A DNA stretch of 64,000 bases from assembly GCF_000813005.1 (NCBI RefSeq), contig NZ_JSYP01000001.1:1-64000 (forward strand), read 5' to 3'. Positions within the stretch are counted from its first letter, which is position 1, and every line of letters begins with the position of its first letter. The position numbers and the translations under genes were made by a program. The notes beneath the pieces are model-generated. The model saw only the letters and a list, made by a program, of their open reading frames with translations. It was not told where the DNA came from and ran no database searches. Of the stretch, positions 51,852 to 61,145 are shown piece after piece. The DNA is from Flavobacterium sp. KMS (lineage in GTDB: Bacteria > Bacteroidota > Bacteroidia > Flavobacteriales > Flavobacteriaceae).

Positions 51852-52250
51852 AATAAATATATTTAATTGGTTATTAATACAAATTATTATGTAGGTTTCG
51901 TGACGGGGAATCACTGCAAAATTGTAATTATCGATAGGTTAAATAAAGGGGAAAGTGTGAAGCTTTATTTCTTAATTACGATTCAAATTTAAAGAACTTT
52001 CTGCTAACGAAATAAATACAAACATCTATTTTTCAATAAGTTAATCACCTTTTCGATGAACTGCAAAACAATAACGACGAAATGCTAATTTTATCTTAAA
52101 TTGCTATCAGAAAAAAGTTACTTTATCATTAAATCAATATTCAGATTTGAATTTCATTCTAAAAAATGCATTTTAAACCCCATTTTTGAATTTATTATAC
52201 AAAAAAGGTCCAGCAAAATGCCAGACCCTTTTATAATGCGCTTTAAGCTC
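51852..52250. other. 399-bp intergenic region between curlin operon and GSIII gene
   Basis: Both genes are leftward. The right end holds the GSIII terminator (52201-52232). The rest must contain the curli promoter, but no full TAnnTTTG box was found; ATAATTTG on the minus strand about 30 bp before the start is the nearest match. No CsgD-like regulator gene is present. Confidence 0.5.
52201..52232 (-). terminator. Terminator of the GSIII gene
   Basis: GGTCCAGCA and TGCCAGACC pair at seven of nine positions, closed by A/T runs, and a run of six T follows on the minus strand. It lies about 19 bp after the stop. Confidence 0.72.
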
Positions 52251-54440
52251 TTATTTTGTAAACAATAGCTCTCTATATTTAGTCAATGTCCAAATTTCAT
52301 TATCTACAAGTAGCTCTAGTTTATCGCAATGATTACGTATATCCTCAAAATAAGGTTTTACGTTATTACAATACGCTTCGGCCATTTCTTGTGCATCTGT
52401 AAGATGGTTTGCTTTCTTTCTTTCGTTAGTCATCGCTTCTACTTTAGAATTAATTCCTTCGATATGTCCAGAAATTTGTTTAATCAATACTATTTGCTCT
52501 TTTGCTATAGTAAGGAAATCGTCTCCAAAGATTTCTTTTAATCCTTTTACATTCTCTATTAATGTATTTTGGTAACGAATAGCTGTTGGGATAACGTGAT
52601 TTTTAGAAATATCTCCTAAAACTCTTCCTTCTATTTGAATTTTCTTAGTGTACTCTTCCAATTCAATTTCGTAACGTGCCTCAACCTCAACATGGTTCAT
52701 GATACCCAATTCCGAGAATAAATCTAAAGCTTTTTTAGATGCTCTGGCTTTTAATGCCTCAGGAGTTGTTTTATGATTACTCAAACCTCTTTTGGTAGCT
52801 TCAATTTCCCATGCTTCACTATATCCGTCTCCTTCAAAAAGGATTTTTTTAGAAACTTTTATATACTCTCTTAAAACATTAAAGATAGCATCATCTTTCT
52901 TCATGTCTTTTAACTCAATCAATGCATCAACTTCAATTTTAAAGTCTTTTAATTGTTTTGCAACAATTGCATTAAGAGTTGTCATTGAGTTTGCACAGTT
53001 TGCAGATGAACCTACTGCTCTAAACTCAAATTTATTTCCTGTAAAAGCAAATGGTGAAGTTCTGTTTCTATCAGTATTATCTAATAATACATCTGGAATT
53101 TTACCTACTACATTTAGTTTTAAATCTGTTTTTTCTTCTGGAGATAATTTTCCAGTTGTTACACCTTCTAATTCAGCCAAAACCTTTGTTAATTGCTCAC
53201 CAATAAATACAGAGATAATTGCCGGTGGTGCTTCATTTGCTCCTAATCGGTGATCATTACTTGCTGTAGCAATTGCTGCTCTTAATAGTTCTTCATAATC
53301 ATTAACCGCCTTAATCGTATTGATAAAGAAAGTTAAGAACTGTAAATTACTCATAGGAGTTTTGCTTGGACTTAACAAGTTTACTCCTGTATCTGTTGCT
53401 AATGACCAGTTATTATGTTTACCTGAACCATTTACTCCTTTAAAAGGTTTTTCATGAAATAATACTTTAAAATCATGGCGTTCTGCCACTTTTTGCATTA
53501 CATCCATTAATAAACAGTTATGATCTACCGCTAAGTTTGTTTCTTCAAAAATCGGCGCCAACTCAAACTGATTTGGTGCTACCTCATTATGACGTGTTTT
53601 TACTGGTATACCCAATAACATACATTCTTGCTCCAAATCTCTCATGTATAATAAAGCACGAGTAGGAATAGAACCAAAATAATGATCATCTAATTGTTGC
53701 CCTTTGGCAGATGTGTGTCCTAACAAGGTTCTTCCTGTCATCATAAGATCAGGACGAGATTCTGCAAGAGATCTATCTATAAGAAAATATTCCTGCTCCC
53801 ATCCAAGGGTTGCAGTAACTTTCTTTACATTTTTATCAAAATATTTACAAACATCTGTTGCTGCATCATCAATTGCAGATAATGCTCTTAATAAAGGTAT
53901 TTTATTATCTAATGCTTCTCCTGTATAGGAAATGAAAACGGTAGGAATACATAAAGTAGTTCCAAAAATAAATGCTGGAGATGTAGGATCCCAAGCTGTA
54001 TATCCTCTTGCCTCAAATGTGTTTCTTATTCCTCCGTTTGGAAAACTAGAAGCATCTGGTTCTTGTTGTACTAATTGTGCTCCTCCAAATTTCTCAACCG
54101 GATCACTGCCATCATAAGAAATCTCAAAAAATGCATCATGTTTCTCTGCAGTTGTTCCTGTTAATGGCTGAAACCAGTGTGTATAATGAGTAACCCCTTT
54201 AGAGAGTGCCCATTCTTTCATACCCATCGCAATATAATCGGCCAGTTTTCTGTCTATCTTAGTTCCATGCTGAACTGCTCCTTGTACTCCTTTAAATGCA
54301 TCCGAAGTCAAATACTGCTTCATCGCTTTATCGTTAAATACATTAGATCCAAAAATGGTTGATTTTCTGTCGGTTTCTTCAAACTGAACAGATTTTCTTG
54401 TTGAAGCTTCTTTTAAAGCTTGAAAACGTAATGTTGACAT
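52251..54440 (-). CDS. glnN: Glutamine synthetase type III
   Basis: This 729-residue cytoplasmic enzyme makes glutamine from glutamate, ammonia and ATP. The length and pattern are those of GSIII: FGSNVFNDKAMKQYLTSDAF near the N-terminus, GVTHYTHWFQPLTGTTAEKH, FEISYDGSDPVEKFGGAQLV, catalytic ATLGWEQEYFLIDRSLAESR, VNGSGKHNNWSLATDTGVNL and KFEFRAVGSSANCANSMTTL. It is divergent from the type II enzyme gene at 54853, sharing a 412-bp regulatory gap. A TATATTTG box on this strand at 54488-54495 lies about 48 bp before the start. Confidence 0.96.
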   Translation of the reverse strand: MSTLRFQALKEASTRKSVQFEETDRKSTIFGSNVFNDKAMKQYLTSDAFKGVQGAVQHGTKIDRKLADYIAMGMKEWALSKGVTHYTHWFQPLTGTTAEKHDAFFEISYDGSDPVEKFGGAQLVQQEPDASSFPNGGIRNTFEARGYTAWDPTSPAFIFGTTLCIPTVFISYTGEALDNKIPLLRALSAIDDAATDVCKYFDKNVKKVTATLGWEQEYFLIDRSLAESRPDLMMTGRTLLGHTSAKGQQLDDHYFGSIPTRALLYMRDLEQECMLLGIPVKTRHNEVAPNQFELAPIFEETNLAVDHNCLLMDVMQKVAERHDFKVLFHEKPFKGVNGSGKHNNWSLATDTGVNLLSPSKTPMSNLQFLTFFINTIKAVNDYEELLRAAIATASNDHRLGANEAPPAIISVFIGEQLTKVLAELEGVTTGKLSPEEKTDLKLNVVGKIPDVLLDNTDRNRTSPFAFTGNKFEFRAVGSSANCANSMTTLNAIVAKQLKDFKIEVDALIELKDMKKDDAIFNVLREYIKVSKKILFEGDGYSEAWEIEATKRGLSNHKTTPEALKARASKKALDLFSELGIMNHVEVEARYEIELEEYTKKIQIEGRVLGDISKNHVIPTAIRYQNTLIENVKGLKEIFGDDFLTIAKEQIVLIKQISGHIEGINSKVEAMTNERKKANHLTDAQEMAEAYCNNVKPYFEDIRNHCDKLELLVDNEIWTLTKYRELLFTK

Positions 54441-54487
54441 GCAGACAAATTTTAAGTTATTATTAATTTAGATTTGATAATAAAGTG

Positions 54488-54495
54488 CAAATATA
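54488..54495 (-). promoter_or_regulatory. -7 box of the GSIII gene
   Basis: On the minus strand it reads TATATTTG, an exact TAnnTTTG match about 48 bp before the ATG at 54440. In the -33 area there is GGGG instead of TTG. Confidence 0.58.
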
Positions 54496-54797
54496 ATAAT
54501 TAATCCCCTTTATTATAGCCCCCTTTGTGCATTTTATGAAACTAATTCAAACCACACCCCTGTCTTTTCGAAGTAATTTAACAAAAGAGCAGCTTTTTCG
54601 GTATTTATAAAACAATTTACCAATCGCGAAACCTTGCTCATTTTCAAAAACACCACCCATAATTGCGAAATTATTTTTTATCCCCCTCTAAAATTACCTA
54701 TTTTTAAATTTAGGGCGCAAAAATTAAGCTTATGCAAAAAATAACATTACCCTAAATAAAAACTACCCCTGTTTTTCTAGCAATAAAAAAATAAATA

Positions 54798-54805
54798 TAT
54801 ATTTG
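54798..54805 (+). promoter_or_regulatory. -7 box of the GSII gene
   Basis: TATATTTG is an exact TAnnTTTG match, 47 bp before the ATG at 54853. A C-run (54766-54769) lies about 30 bp upstream, in the -33 to -45 area. Confidence 0.58.
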
Positions 54806-54852
54806 ACCCAACAAAAAAATCCAAAAAAAAAGAAAAATTAATTTATATTATT

Positions 54853-55869
54853 ATGGCTAAAATAAAGTTAGAGTACATTTGGTTAGATGGATATGAACCA
54901 ACTCAAAATCTTAGAAGCAAAACCAAAGTTGAAGAACACGAAAATTTTAAAGGAACACTAGAAGAACTTGGTAATTGGTCATTTGATGGATCTTCTACAA
55001 AACAAGCCGAAGGTGGATCTTCTGACTGTTTATTAGTTCCTGTTGCAATTTACCCAGATCCAACTCGTATTAATGGATACTTAGTAATGTCTGAGGTTAT
55101 GTATGCTGATGGAACTCCACATCCTTCTAACGGTAGAGCTACTATTGATGATGATAATGATGATTTCTGGTTTGGTTTCGAACAAGAATATTTCATCATG
55201 GACACTAAAACTTTATTGCCATTAGGTTTCCCTGTTGGAGGTTATCCTGCTCCACAAGGTATGTACTACTGTTCTGTAGGTGGGAAAAATACTCACGGAA
55301 GAAAATTAGTCGAAGAACATGCAGATTTATGTATCGCAGCTGGAATTAACTTTGAAGGTATCAACCAAGAGGTTGCTTGCGGACAATGGGAGTTTCAATT
55401 ATTTGCTAAAGGTGCAAAAAAAGCTGGTGACGAAATTTGGATTGCAAGATACTTACTAGATCGTTTAACAGAGAAATATGGTTACTATATCGAATATCAC
55501 CCAAAACCACTTGGTGATACAGATTGGAATGGATCTGGAATGCACGCTAATTTCTCTAACGAAGTTTTAAGAACTTGTGGAGACCAAGCTACTTACGAAA
55601 GAATCTGTGAGGCTTTCCGTCCTGTTACTGCTGAGCATATTGCGGTTTACGGAGCTTACAACGATTTACGTTTAACTGGTAAACACGAAACTGCTTCTAT
55701 CCATGATTTCTCTTACGGTATTTCTGATAGAGGAGCATCAATAAGAATTCCATTGATTACAGTACAAAAAGGTTGGAAAGGCTGGCTAGAAGACAGAAGA
55801 CCTGCATCTAACGGTGACCCATATAAAATTGCTGCAAGAATTATCAAAACTGTAAAATCAGCATTGTAA
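54853..55869 (+). CDS. Glutamine synthetase type II (eukaryotic-like)
   Basis: This 338-residue cytoplasmic enzyme is the short, eukaryotic-like GSII form. Recognisable blocks are IWLDGYEPTQNLRSKTKVEE, GNWSFDGSSTKQAEGGSSDC, the catalytic FWFGFEQEYFIMDTKT with the Glu-x-Glu metal pair, INQEVACGQWEFQLFAKGAK, DTDWNGSGMHANFSNE (ATP site) and SIHDFSYGISDRGASIRIPL. It is divergent from the GSIII gene, so two unrelated glutamine synthetase classes share one control region. A terminator follows at 55891. Confidence 0.95.
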   Translation: MAKIKLEYIWLDGYEPTQNLRSKTKVEEHENFKGTLEELGNWSFDGSSTKQAEGGSSDCLLVPVAIYPDPTRINGYLVMSEVMYADGTPHPSNGRATIDDDNDDFWFGFEQEYFIMDTKTLLPLGFPVGGYPAPQGMYYCSVGGKNTHGRKLVEEHADLCIAAGINFEGINQEVACGQWEFQLFAKGAKKAGDEIWIARYLLDRLTEKYGYYIEYHPKPLGDTDWNGSGMHANFSNEVLRTCGDQATYERICEAFRPVTAEHIAVYGAYNDLRLTGKHETASIHDFSYGISDRGASIRIPLITVQKGWKGWLEDRRPASNGDPYKIAARIIKTVKSAL

Positions 55870-55890
55870 TTTCATAGCTTCATAAAACCA

Positions 55891-55924
55891 AAAAGTGCCT
55901 CATATATATGTAGGCACTTTTTTT
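55891..55924 (+). terminator. Terminator of the GSII gene
   Basis: AAAAGTGCCT/AGGCACTTTT, a 10-bp perfect stem, is followed by a T-run. It lies about 22 bp after the stop. Confidence 0.87.
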
Positions 55925-56011
55925 ATGCCCTTTATTTTTGTAAAAAAGTTTTACCATTAAGAGGTTAAGAAAATTTAAGAATAGTACCAAATCTTAAATT
56001 GTCTATATAAA

Positions 56012-56138
56012 GGGACGCAGATTAAACCGATTTACAAAAAGTAAAGTCGCGGATGAAAAACGGATTTAAAAAAACAACAGATAGAAAATCCGTTTAATCC
56101 GTGTTTTCGCTTTAGCGAATCCGTTTAATCCGCGTCCC
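56012..56138. repeat. GCGGAT/CGGATT intergenic inverted repeat, copy 2
   Basis: It begins GGGACGCAGATTAAACCGAT and ends TTTAATCCGCGTCCC. It is the same family as 16515-16642, with CGGATT units in both orientations, and is enclosed by a larger ACCATTAAG inverted repeat. Confidence 0.72.
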
Positions 56139-56372
56139 CTTCGCATAGAATTTGAAACTTAGCGACCTTTGCATATCCGACGCTTCGGGATTGCGCTCTT
56201 TGCGGTTAAATCCCCTACCACAGATCAAAACTTAATCCCCCTTAATCTCTTAATGGTAAAATTTTTACTTTTCTCTTTTACACAATCCAAAAGCATCATT
56301 AAAATATTGGAAATATGCTTTTTAGGTATAAAATCAAAAACTATCTTTGTAATTCACTAAAAAAATCGGCTT

Positions 56373-57332
56373 ATGATAGTCTGGATACTTTTTTTAATAG
56401 CAGTACTACTTATTCTTGCTCTAGACCTTGGCGTATTTAATAAAACACCACATATTATAAGCACAAAAGAAGCTAGCAGATGGACTCTTATCTGGGTAAG
56501 CGCTTCGTTTTTATTCTCTGGCGTAATATATTGGTTATATGGTACTGATTATATAGAAAATCCCGATGGACTAAAACCAGCCGCTGCCGCAATAAAATTC
56601 ATTACCGGATATCTAATCGAATTATCTTTAAGCGTAGATAATATTTTTGTGATTGCTATTATTTTTACTTCTTTTAAGATTCCACAAAAATACCAGCATC
56701 GCGTTTTATTTTGGGGAATTCTAGGCGCTGTCATTTTCCGCGGATTGATGATTTTCTTTGGCGTAATGCTTATCAATAAATTCACCTGGACAACTTATGT
56801 ATTTGGTGCTTTCTTACTGTTTACAGCAATGAAAATGTTATTTTCGGGCAAAGAAGAAGATTTTCATCCAAAAGACTCTTTTATATATAAGGTATTAGGA
56901 AAAGTAATTCCGATTACTTCTCACATGGAGCATGAAAAATTTTTCACTTTAACTGAAAAAGGAAAAAAAGCTGCCACTCCGCTATTTGTTGCTTTAATAG
57001 TAATTGAGTTTATGGACGTTTTATTTGCAATCGACAGCGTTCCTGCAATTCTTGCCATTACCAAAGATCCTTTTTTAGTCTTTAGCTCTAATATCTTTGC
57101 TATTCTCGGATTACGTTCGATGTATTTTTTCCTTGCTAATATGTTAGCTAAATTCAGTTATTTAGAATACAGTCTAATTGCCATCTTAAGTTTCGTAGGT
57201 CTTAAAATGTTACTACACGATTATATCGAAATACCCGAATGGGGTTCACTTACTTTTATCGGACTTTCACTAATTATAGGAATTATTGTTTCATTGCGAT
57301 TAAGCAAAGAGAAAATTTCTAAAACCAAATAA
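56373..57332 (+). CDS. TerC/Alx family integral membrane protein
   Basis: This 319-residue inner-membrane protein has about eight hydrophobic segments. TerC signatures are IELSLSVDNIFVIAIIFTSF (about 82-101) and its internal counterpart EFMDVLFAIDSVPAILAITK (about 213-232), each with the conserved Asp in the membrane; the FWGILGAVIFRGLMIFFG segment lies between them. Members are linked to manganese export or to metallation of exported proteins. No yybP-ykoY-like riboswitch was seen upstream, where the DNA is repeat-rich. It stands alone. Confidence 0.9.
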   Translation: MIVWILFLIAVLLILALDLGVFNKTPHIISTKEASRWTLIWVSASFLFSGVIYWLYGTDYIENPDGLKPAAAAIKFITGYLIELSLSVDNIFVIAIIFTSFKIPQKYQHRVLFWGILGAVIFRGLMIFFGVMLINKFTWTTYVFGAFLLFTAMKMLFSGKEEDFHPKDSFIYKVLGKVIPITSHMEHEKFFTLTEKGKKAATPLFVALIVIEFMDVLFAIDSVPAILAITKDPFLVFSSNIFAILGLRSMYFFLANMLAKFSYLEYSLIAILSFVGLKMLLHDYIEIPEWGSLTFIGLSLIIGIIVSLRLSKEKISKTK

Positions 57333-57707
57333 TAGAAATACAACAGTTTTTTTTCGAACCATTAAGAGATTAAGGTTTATTAAGAATCCTCTAACTCTCC
57401 CCTAAATGTAGATGGAACGCGGATGATACGGATACGCTAAAGCGAAAACACGGATTAAAACGGATTTTTTCACCATTAAGATATTAAGGTATATTAAGAA
57501 TAAAGTTTAATCTTTCTGTCTTTCCCTTAAATGAGAAAGGGAACGCGGATTAAAACAGATTTTTTTGCACATTTTACTTTTCTCATTTTCTAATTCTCTA
57601 ATTCTCCTGTATCCTCGAATGTTAAATTATAAGAAAAATAATATATTTAATAAAAAATTAGTATATTGATTGTAAGATATTTAATTAATTAATTTAAATT
57701 TTAACTT
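57333..57707. other. Intergenic region with repeats
   Basis: The 375 bp hold two copies of ACCATTAAGA.ATTAAGG (about 57358 and 57471) and two partial GCGGAT/CGGATT units (57414-57471 and 57539-57567). No clear promoter was found for the surface-protein gene at 57708. Confidence 0.6.
57414..57567. repeat. GCGGAT/CGGATT intergenic repeat, copy 3 (two units)
   Basis: The units begin GGAACGCGGATGATACGGAT and GGGAACGCGGATTAAAACAG and have the same orientation. A ACCATTAAGATATTAAGG unit is inserted between them. Confidence 0.65.
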
Positions 57708-59531
57708 ATGAGAAAGAAATACTTTTATTTCGTTTTAACGCTCTTATTTAGTACTACAATTCTATTTGGGCAAAAAGTGACCCTTACACCATTGCTTGTC
57801 AACGGTAAAGGTTATACTACTGGACCTATAAACCTTGAATCGACCCCTGTATCGAGTGTTTCTTTAAGTGTTAAAGTGGATTCTCCTGGAGCTACAGGAA
57901 ACGATGGCACTATAACCGTATATTATATTAACCCTGCAGCATTAGGAGGTAACGTAGCTTCTGGTGGTAATGGAGGTCCTCTTCTTTTTGGAGGAGGAAA
58001 AACAGCAACACGCAATTTTGTAATCTCCTTAAACTGGAGTAATTTCAATACTTCAGGAGGATACGTGTATGCAGAATATAAAAATAGTGCAGGTGTAATT
58101 TATAAAAGCGCTAGTCTCTCAGTTATAAAGAATGCAACTATGGGAGGCGGAACTTTAACTCCTCCAGCCGATGCTCCTAACCCCGCAAATATTGCAAACT
58201 CTCTATGCTGCAACCAAACAGTAAGGCTTGGGGAAAGACCTGCCCCCATAGTAGGCTCTCAATATGCAAACCCATATAAAGATTATAATTATGGAATAAA
58301 TAGTTCTTGGAGTGCGAGCGGAAATAGCAGTATCAAACTTTTAAGTACTGAGAACCATACTCTAAATATGGATTATATAACCGAGCTTAAAAACTTTACA
58401 GTTTCAAGAAGTCTTGGCTATAATAACACTGTCAATCTCACAAATAAAAGTAATACGGTTACTGTTACTGTAGTTCCATCACCAATAGCCGAAAATGAAA
58501 TTTCGATTGATGCAGGCATAGATGGGAATGGCTTCGCAGAAATAATAAATACTAATCCAAAAATAATACAAGGAAGCCAAACATATGTAAATCTAAACAC
58601 TTTGCAAGACCCTTTTAATATCCCAAAAAGAACAGACACAAGAGCAGATATTGAAAGATATGAATGGGAATATGGTTTAACAAATAATATTTATCCAATA
58701 GTAAATAATTGGACTACTCTCCCTAATGAAAATAGTGTTTCATTAAATTCATTAAATATTCCAAATCTTAATAGCTCTGAAGATAACTTTTATTTAATAA
58801 GACGAATTGCTATTTACAAAAATTTAAAAATAGCTAGTAACTCTTTAAAAATAACATTAAGAACTGTGCGCAATAACAATACTATTTGCTGCGATCAAAC
58901 TTTACAAATATCAACGTCAAATGTAATTGAAAGTCCTTCTCTGATTACAGGTGCTACTGCAATTTCAGATAAAAACCAGTATTTATATTATCAATGGCAA
59001 AGTCAATCCACTGCGACTCGTCTAAAACCTAGTGGGAATTGGTCAAATATTAAAGGCGCAACATCAAAAGATTACTTCCCTCCACCTCTTCAATTTGTTC
59101 CTAACAGTGGTGGAAGAGATGGAAGTGAAACTACAATTCCTACGTACAATTATAGACGCATAGTAGAAAGCAATATCTACAATACAGAAAAATCTTATAG
59201 CAATGAAGTGAATTTAACTTATAAATATCCTGGTAGAGAGACATCATCATCTCTGACTATTTATCCAAATCCAGCCACTTCAACAATCAATATTAAAAAT
59301 ACAAATGCAAGATCATATACGTATGGAGATCCAAATTTAACTAATGCTACTGTCAATATTATAAATATCATGGGAACTATTGTAAATTCAAACAATTTTT
59401 CAATAGTAGACCCAAGTCTCATCACTATTGATATTTCAACCTTAATAACAGGAACGTATTTTCTAAATATTTCAGGTAACAGTAGTGATGGAATACCATA
59501 TACTAAACAATTTACATTTATAAAAAACTAA
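57708..59531 (+). CDS. Large secreted surface protein with T9SS type A sorting domain
   Basis: This 607-residue protein has a signal peptide (cleavage near LFGQK, residue 22) and a C-terminal T9SS sorting domain with SLTIYPNPATSTINIKN (about 521-537) and a Lys-Asn end, so it should be exported across the outer membrane. The main part is Ser/Thr/Asn-rich and beta-rich. Two similar cysteine-pair motifs, SLCCNQTVRL (about 164-173) and TICCDQTLQI (about 394-403), suggest an internal duplication. WQWQSQ-like and NWSNIKGATSKDY blocks resemble Ig/PKD-type repeats of adhesins. No catalytic motif is seen. Its function is unknown. Confidence 0.78.
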   Translation: MRKKYFYFVLTLLFSTTILFGQKVTLTPLLVNGKGYTTGPINLESTPVSSVSLSVKVDSPGATGNDGTITVYYINPAALGGNVASGGNGGPLLFGGGKTATRNFVISLNWSNFNTSGGYVYAEYKNSAGVIYKSASLSVIKNATMGGGTLTPPADAPNPANIANSLCCNQTVRLGERPAPIVGSQYANPYKDYNYGINSSWSASGNSSIKLLSTENHTLNMDYITELKNFTVSRSLGYNNTVNLTNKSNTVTVTVVPSPIAENEISIDAGIDGNGFAEIINTNPKIIQGSQTYVNLNTLQDPFNIPKRTDTRADIERYEWEYGLTNNIYPIVNNWTTLPNENSVSLNSLNIPNLNSSEDNFYLIRRIAIYKNLKIASNSLKITLRTVRNNNTICCDQTLQISTSNVIESPSLITGATAISDKNQYLYYQWQSQSTATRLKPSGNWSNIKGATSKDYFPPPLQFVPNSGGRDGSETTIPTYNYRRIVESNIYNTEKSYSNEVNLTYKYPGRETSSSLTIYPNPATSTINIKNTNARSYTYGDPNLTNATVNIINIMGTIVNSNNFSIVDPSLITIDISTLITGTYFLNISGNSSDGIPYTKQFTFIKN

Positions 59532-59537
59532 ACCAAC

Positions 59538-59567
59538 AAAAAAGGGAATCTTACGATTCCCTTTTTT
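59538..59567. terminator. Bidirectional terminator
   Basis: AAAAAAGGGAATC/GATTCCCTTTTTT is a perfect stem with a TTAC loop, flanked by A and T runs. It ends the rightward surface-protein gene and the leftward lipoprotein gene. Confidence 0.88.
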
Positions 59568-59583
59568 AGTTTTTATAGAAGTT

Positions 59584-60114
59584 TTACTTCAATTCTTTTA
59601 CATTACTATCATCAATATTATATTTCTTGATAACAGCATTATAATCAGAGTAATCTGGTTTATTAACAGATCTGTTTGTAAAACTTCCTGGCACAATCAC
59701 AATTCTAAATGTTTGATTATCTAGAAAATCTGCTGCTGTAGTTTCTAAATCATAATTAGCACTCACATAAATTTTAAAATCCTTTTTACTAAAATCATAG
59801 TCATAATCCACAACACGATTATTAGTTAAAAAGATAGTACTTGGAATTAATTGCCAAACTGGAGTAGTTGGGTCTATTACATCAACTAATCTGTAAATTA
59901 ATATTGTACTAGCATCAGCTATAAATGGATTAAATGTTCCATATATATTAAATCCATCAGCATCACTATATGCAAAATCTTTATTTTTAATTTCAAAAAC
60001 TTTATTAACATTTTCTCCATCATATCCCGGAGGTCCTATTGGCCCTTCTGGTCCTTCGCAACTAGAGAACACTACCAATCCTACTATTGCAAAAAGTGTA
60101 ATTATCTTTTTCAT
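59584..60114 (-). CDS. Small lipoprotein with a collagen-like segment
   Basis: This 176-residue lipoprotein has a lipobox Cys in VVFSSCEGPEG (about residue 19), directly followed by a short collagen-like run GPEGPIGPPGYDG. The mature part (FEIKNKDFAYSDADGFNIYG, then STILIYRLVDVIDPTTPVWQ and DFKIYVSANYDLETT) looks like a small beta-domain seen in many Bacteroidota collagen-start lipoproteins. No function is known to me. It lies between a terminator and a 170-bp AT-rich gap. Confidence 0.75.
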   Translation of the reverse strand: MKKIITLFAIVGLVVFSSCEGPEGPIGPPGYDGENVNKVFEIKNKDFAYSDADGFNIYGTFNPFIADASTILIYRLVDVIDPTTPVWQLIPSTIFLTNNRVVDYDYDFSKKDFKIYVSANYDLETTAADFLDNQTFRIVIVPGSFTNRSVNKPDYSDYNAVIKKYNIDDSNVKELK

Positions 60115-60281
60115 GTTTTTTTATTTTTTAAGTTATACATAAAGGTATTCCAAAAATCAAACCAAAAAAAATAATATGTACTATTTTCTTGAAAAAAAAT
60201 TACACAATCACATACAAATCATTAATTTTCAATACATAACATTTAAATCATAAAAGGCTATATTTTTAGAATTGTATGGTT

Positions 60282-61145
60282 TTAATTTACCACAATACCA
60301 TTTTTAGCCAATACTTTACTAAAATACAATACATGATACGGTAATGAATTTTCCCAATATTCCCAAGTATGTGCTCCTGGTCTTTCGGTATAATCGTGAT
60401 CTACTTTACTGTAAACCAATCTTCGGTGTAGTTCGCGATTGGGTTCGATTAAAAAATCATCTACTCCACAATCAATTATCAATGCTAGTTTATTGGCTTT
60501 CATTTTATCAACCATACCAAGTACAGCATATGATGCATATACTTCTTGTGGCGCTCCTTCTTTACCAAAAACGGGTTCCATTAATTTAGTTACCTGTACT
60601 GCGTCACGATTAAGCATTCCGCCCATATCTACTGCGCCACTCATGCTTCCTGCTGCGCAAAACAAATCTGGATGCTTGGATGATAAATACAATGCTCCAT
60701 GGCCTCCCATCGAAAGCCCCGAAATTACCCTTCCTTTTTTATCATTAATAGTACGGTAGGTTTTATCTATTTTCTGAATTACTTCTTTGGTTATATAAGT
60801 CTCAAACTGACTTCCTTTATTTACTGGACTATCTAAGTAAAAACTAAATGTTTCTCCTTCGGGCATTACGATTATCAAATTGTATTGATCAGATAAATTT
60901 TGCACTAATTTTTTATCTGGTGTGTTTTTTAGCCAATCTCCAAAATGTCCATAAGCACCATGCAACAAATACAATACAGGAAACGAAGCTTTACTTTTGG
61001 CATACGAATTTGGTAAAACAACTGCTGCTTTATATGTTTTTCCCATTGCAACACTCTCAATTTGTAGAGTATCTACTTTGGCACCATAAGATAAAAGGGA
61101 GCTGCATAAAAAAACAGCCAACAATATAATTTTAAAGTTTTTCAT
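60282..61145 (-). CDS. Secreted alpha/beta-hydrolase, putative esterase (esterase D/PF00756-like)
   Basis: The start at 61145 (MKNFKIILLAVFLCSSLLSY) gives a signal peptide and 287 residues; the longer frame from 61238 reads through repeat DNA and is not credible. The hydrolase fold shows PVLYLLHGAYGHFGDW (about 56-71), the nucleophile elbow GRVISGLSMGGHGAL (Ser145), IDCGVDDFLIEPN with the acid residue, and the His in RPGAHTWEYWENSLPYH. Family members remove acyl groups from sugars (feruloyl, acetyl) or act on trehalose mycolate. The substrate here is unknown. Confidence 0.85.
   Translation of the reverse strand: MKNFKIILLAVFLCSSLLSYGAKVDTLQIESVAMGKTYKAAVVLPNSYAKSKASFPVLYLLHGAYGHFGDWLKNTPDKKLVQNLSDQYNLIIVMPEGETFSFYLDSPVNKGSQFETYITKEVIQKIDKTYRTINDKKGRVISGLSMGGHGALYLSSKHPDLFCAAGSMSGAVDMGGMLNRDAVQVTKLMEPVFGKEGAPQEVYASYAVLGMVDKMKANKLALIIDCGVDDFLIEPNRELHRRLVYSKVDHDYTERPGAHTWEYWENSLPYHVLYFSKVLAKNGIVVN

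Larger units (their letters stand above)
54441..54852. other. Divergent regulatory region of two glutamine synthetases
   Basis: This 412-bp gap carries a TATATTTG box for each gene and an unusual series of C-runs on the plus strand: 54505-54508, 54519-54523, 54557-54560, 54656-54658, 54682-54686, 54750-54752 and 54766-54769. Two of them share the longer form ACCCCTGT followed by T-rich sequence (about 54556-54567 and 54765-54776). Confidence 0.55.
55870..56372. other. 503-bp intergenic region with terminator and nested inverted repeats
   Basis: After the GSII terminator, an outer inverted repeat (TTTTACCATTAAGAGGTTAAG at 55949 onward against its complement near 56235-56262) encloses a second one (56012-56138). 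No gene was seen; a small frame at 56169-56360 lies inside the repeats. Confidence 0.65.

Noticed and set aside
56169..56360. 63-codon frame upstream of the TerC gene
   Set aside because: It reads through the inverted repeats and low-complexity DNA of the gap.
56262..56372. yybP-ykoY manganese riboswitch before TerC
   Set aside because: No conserved loop sequences were seen; the DNA is AT-rich and follows repeats.
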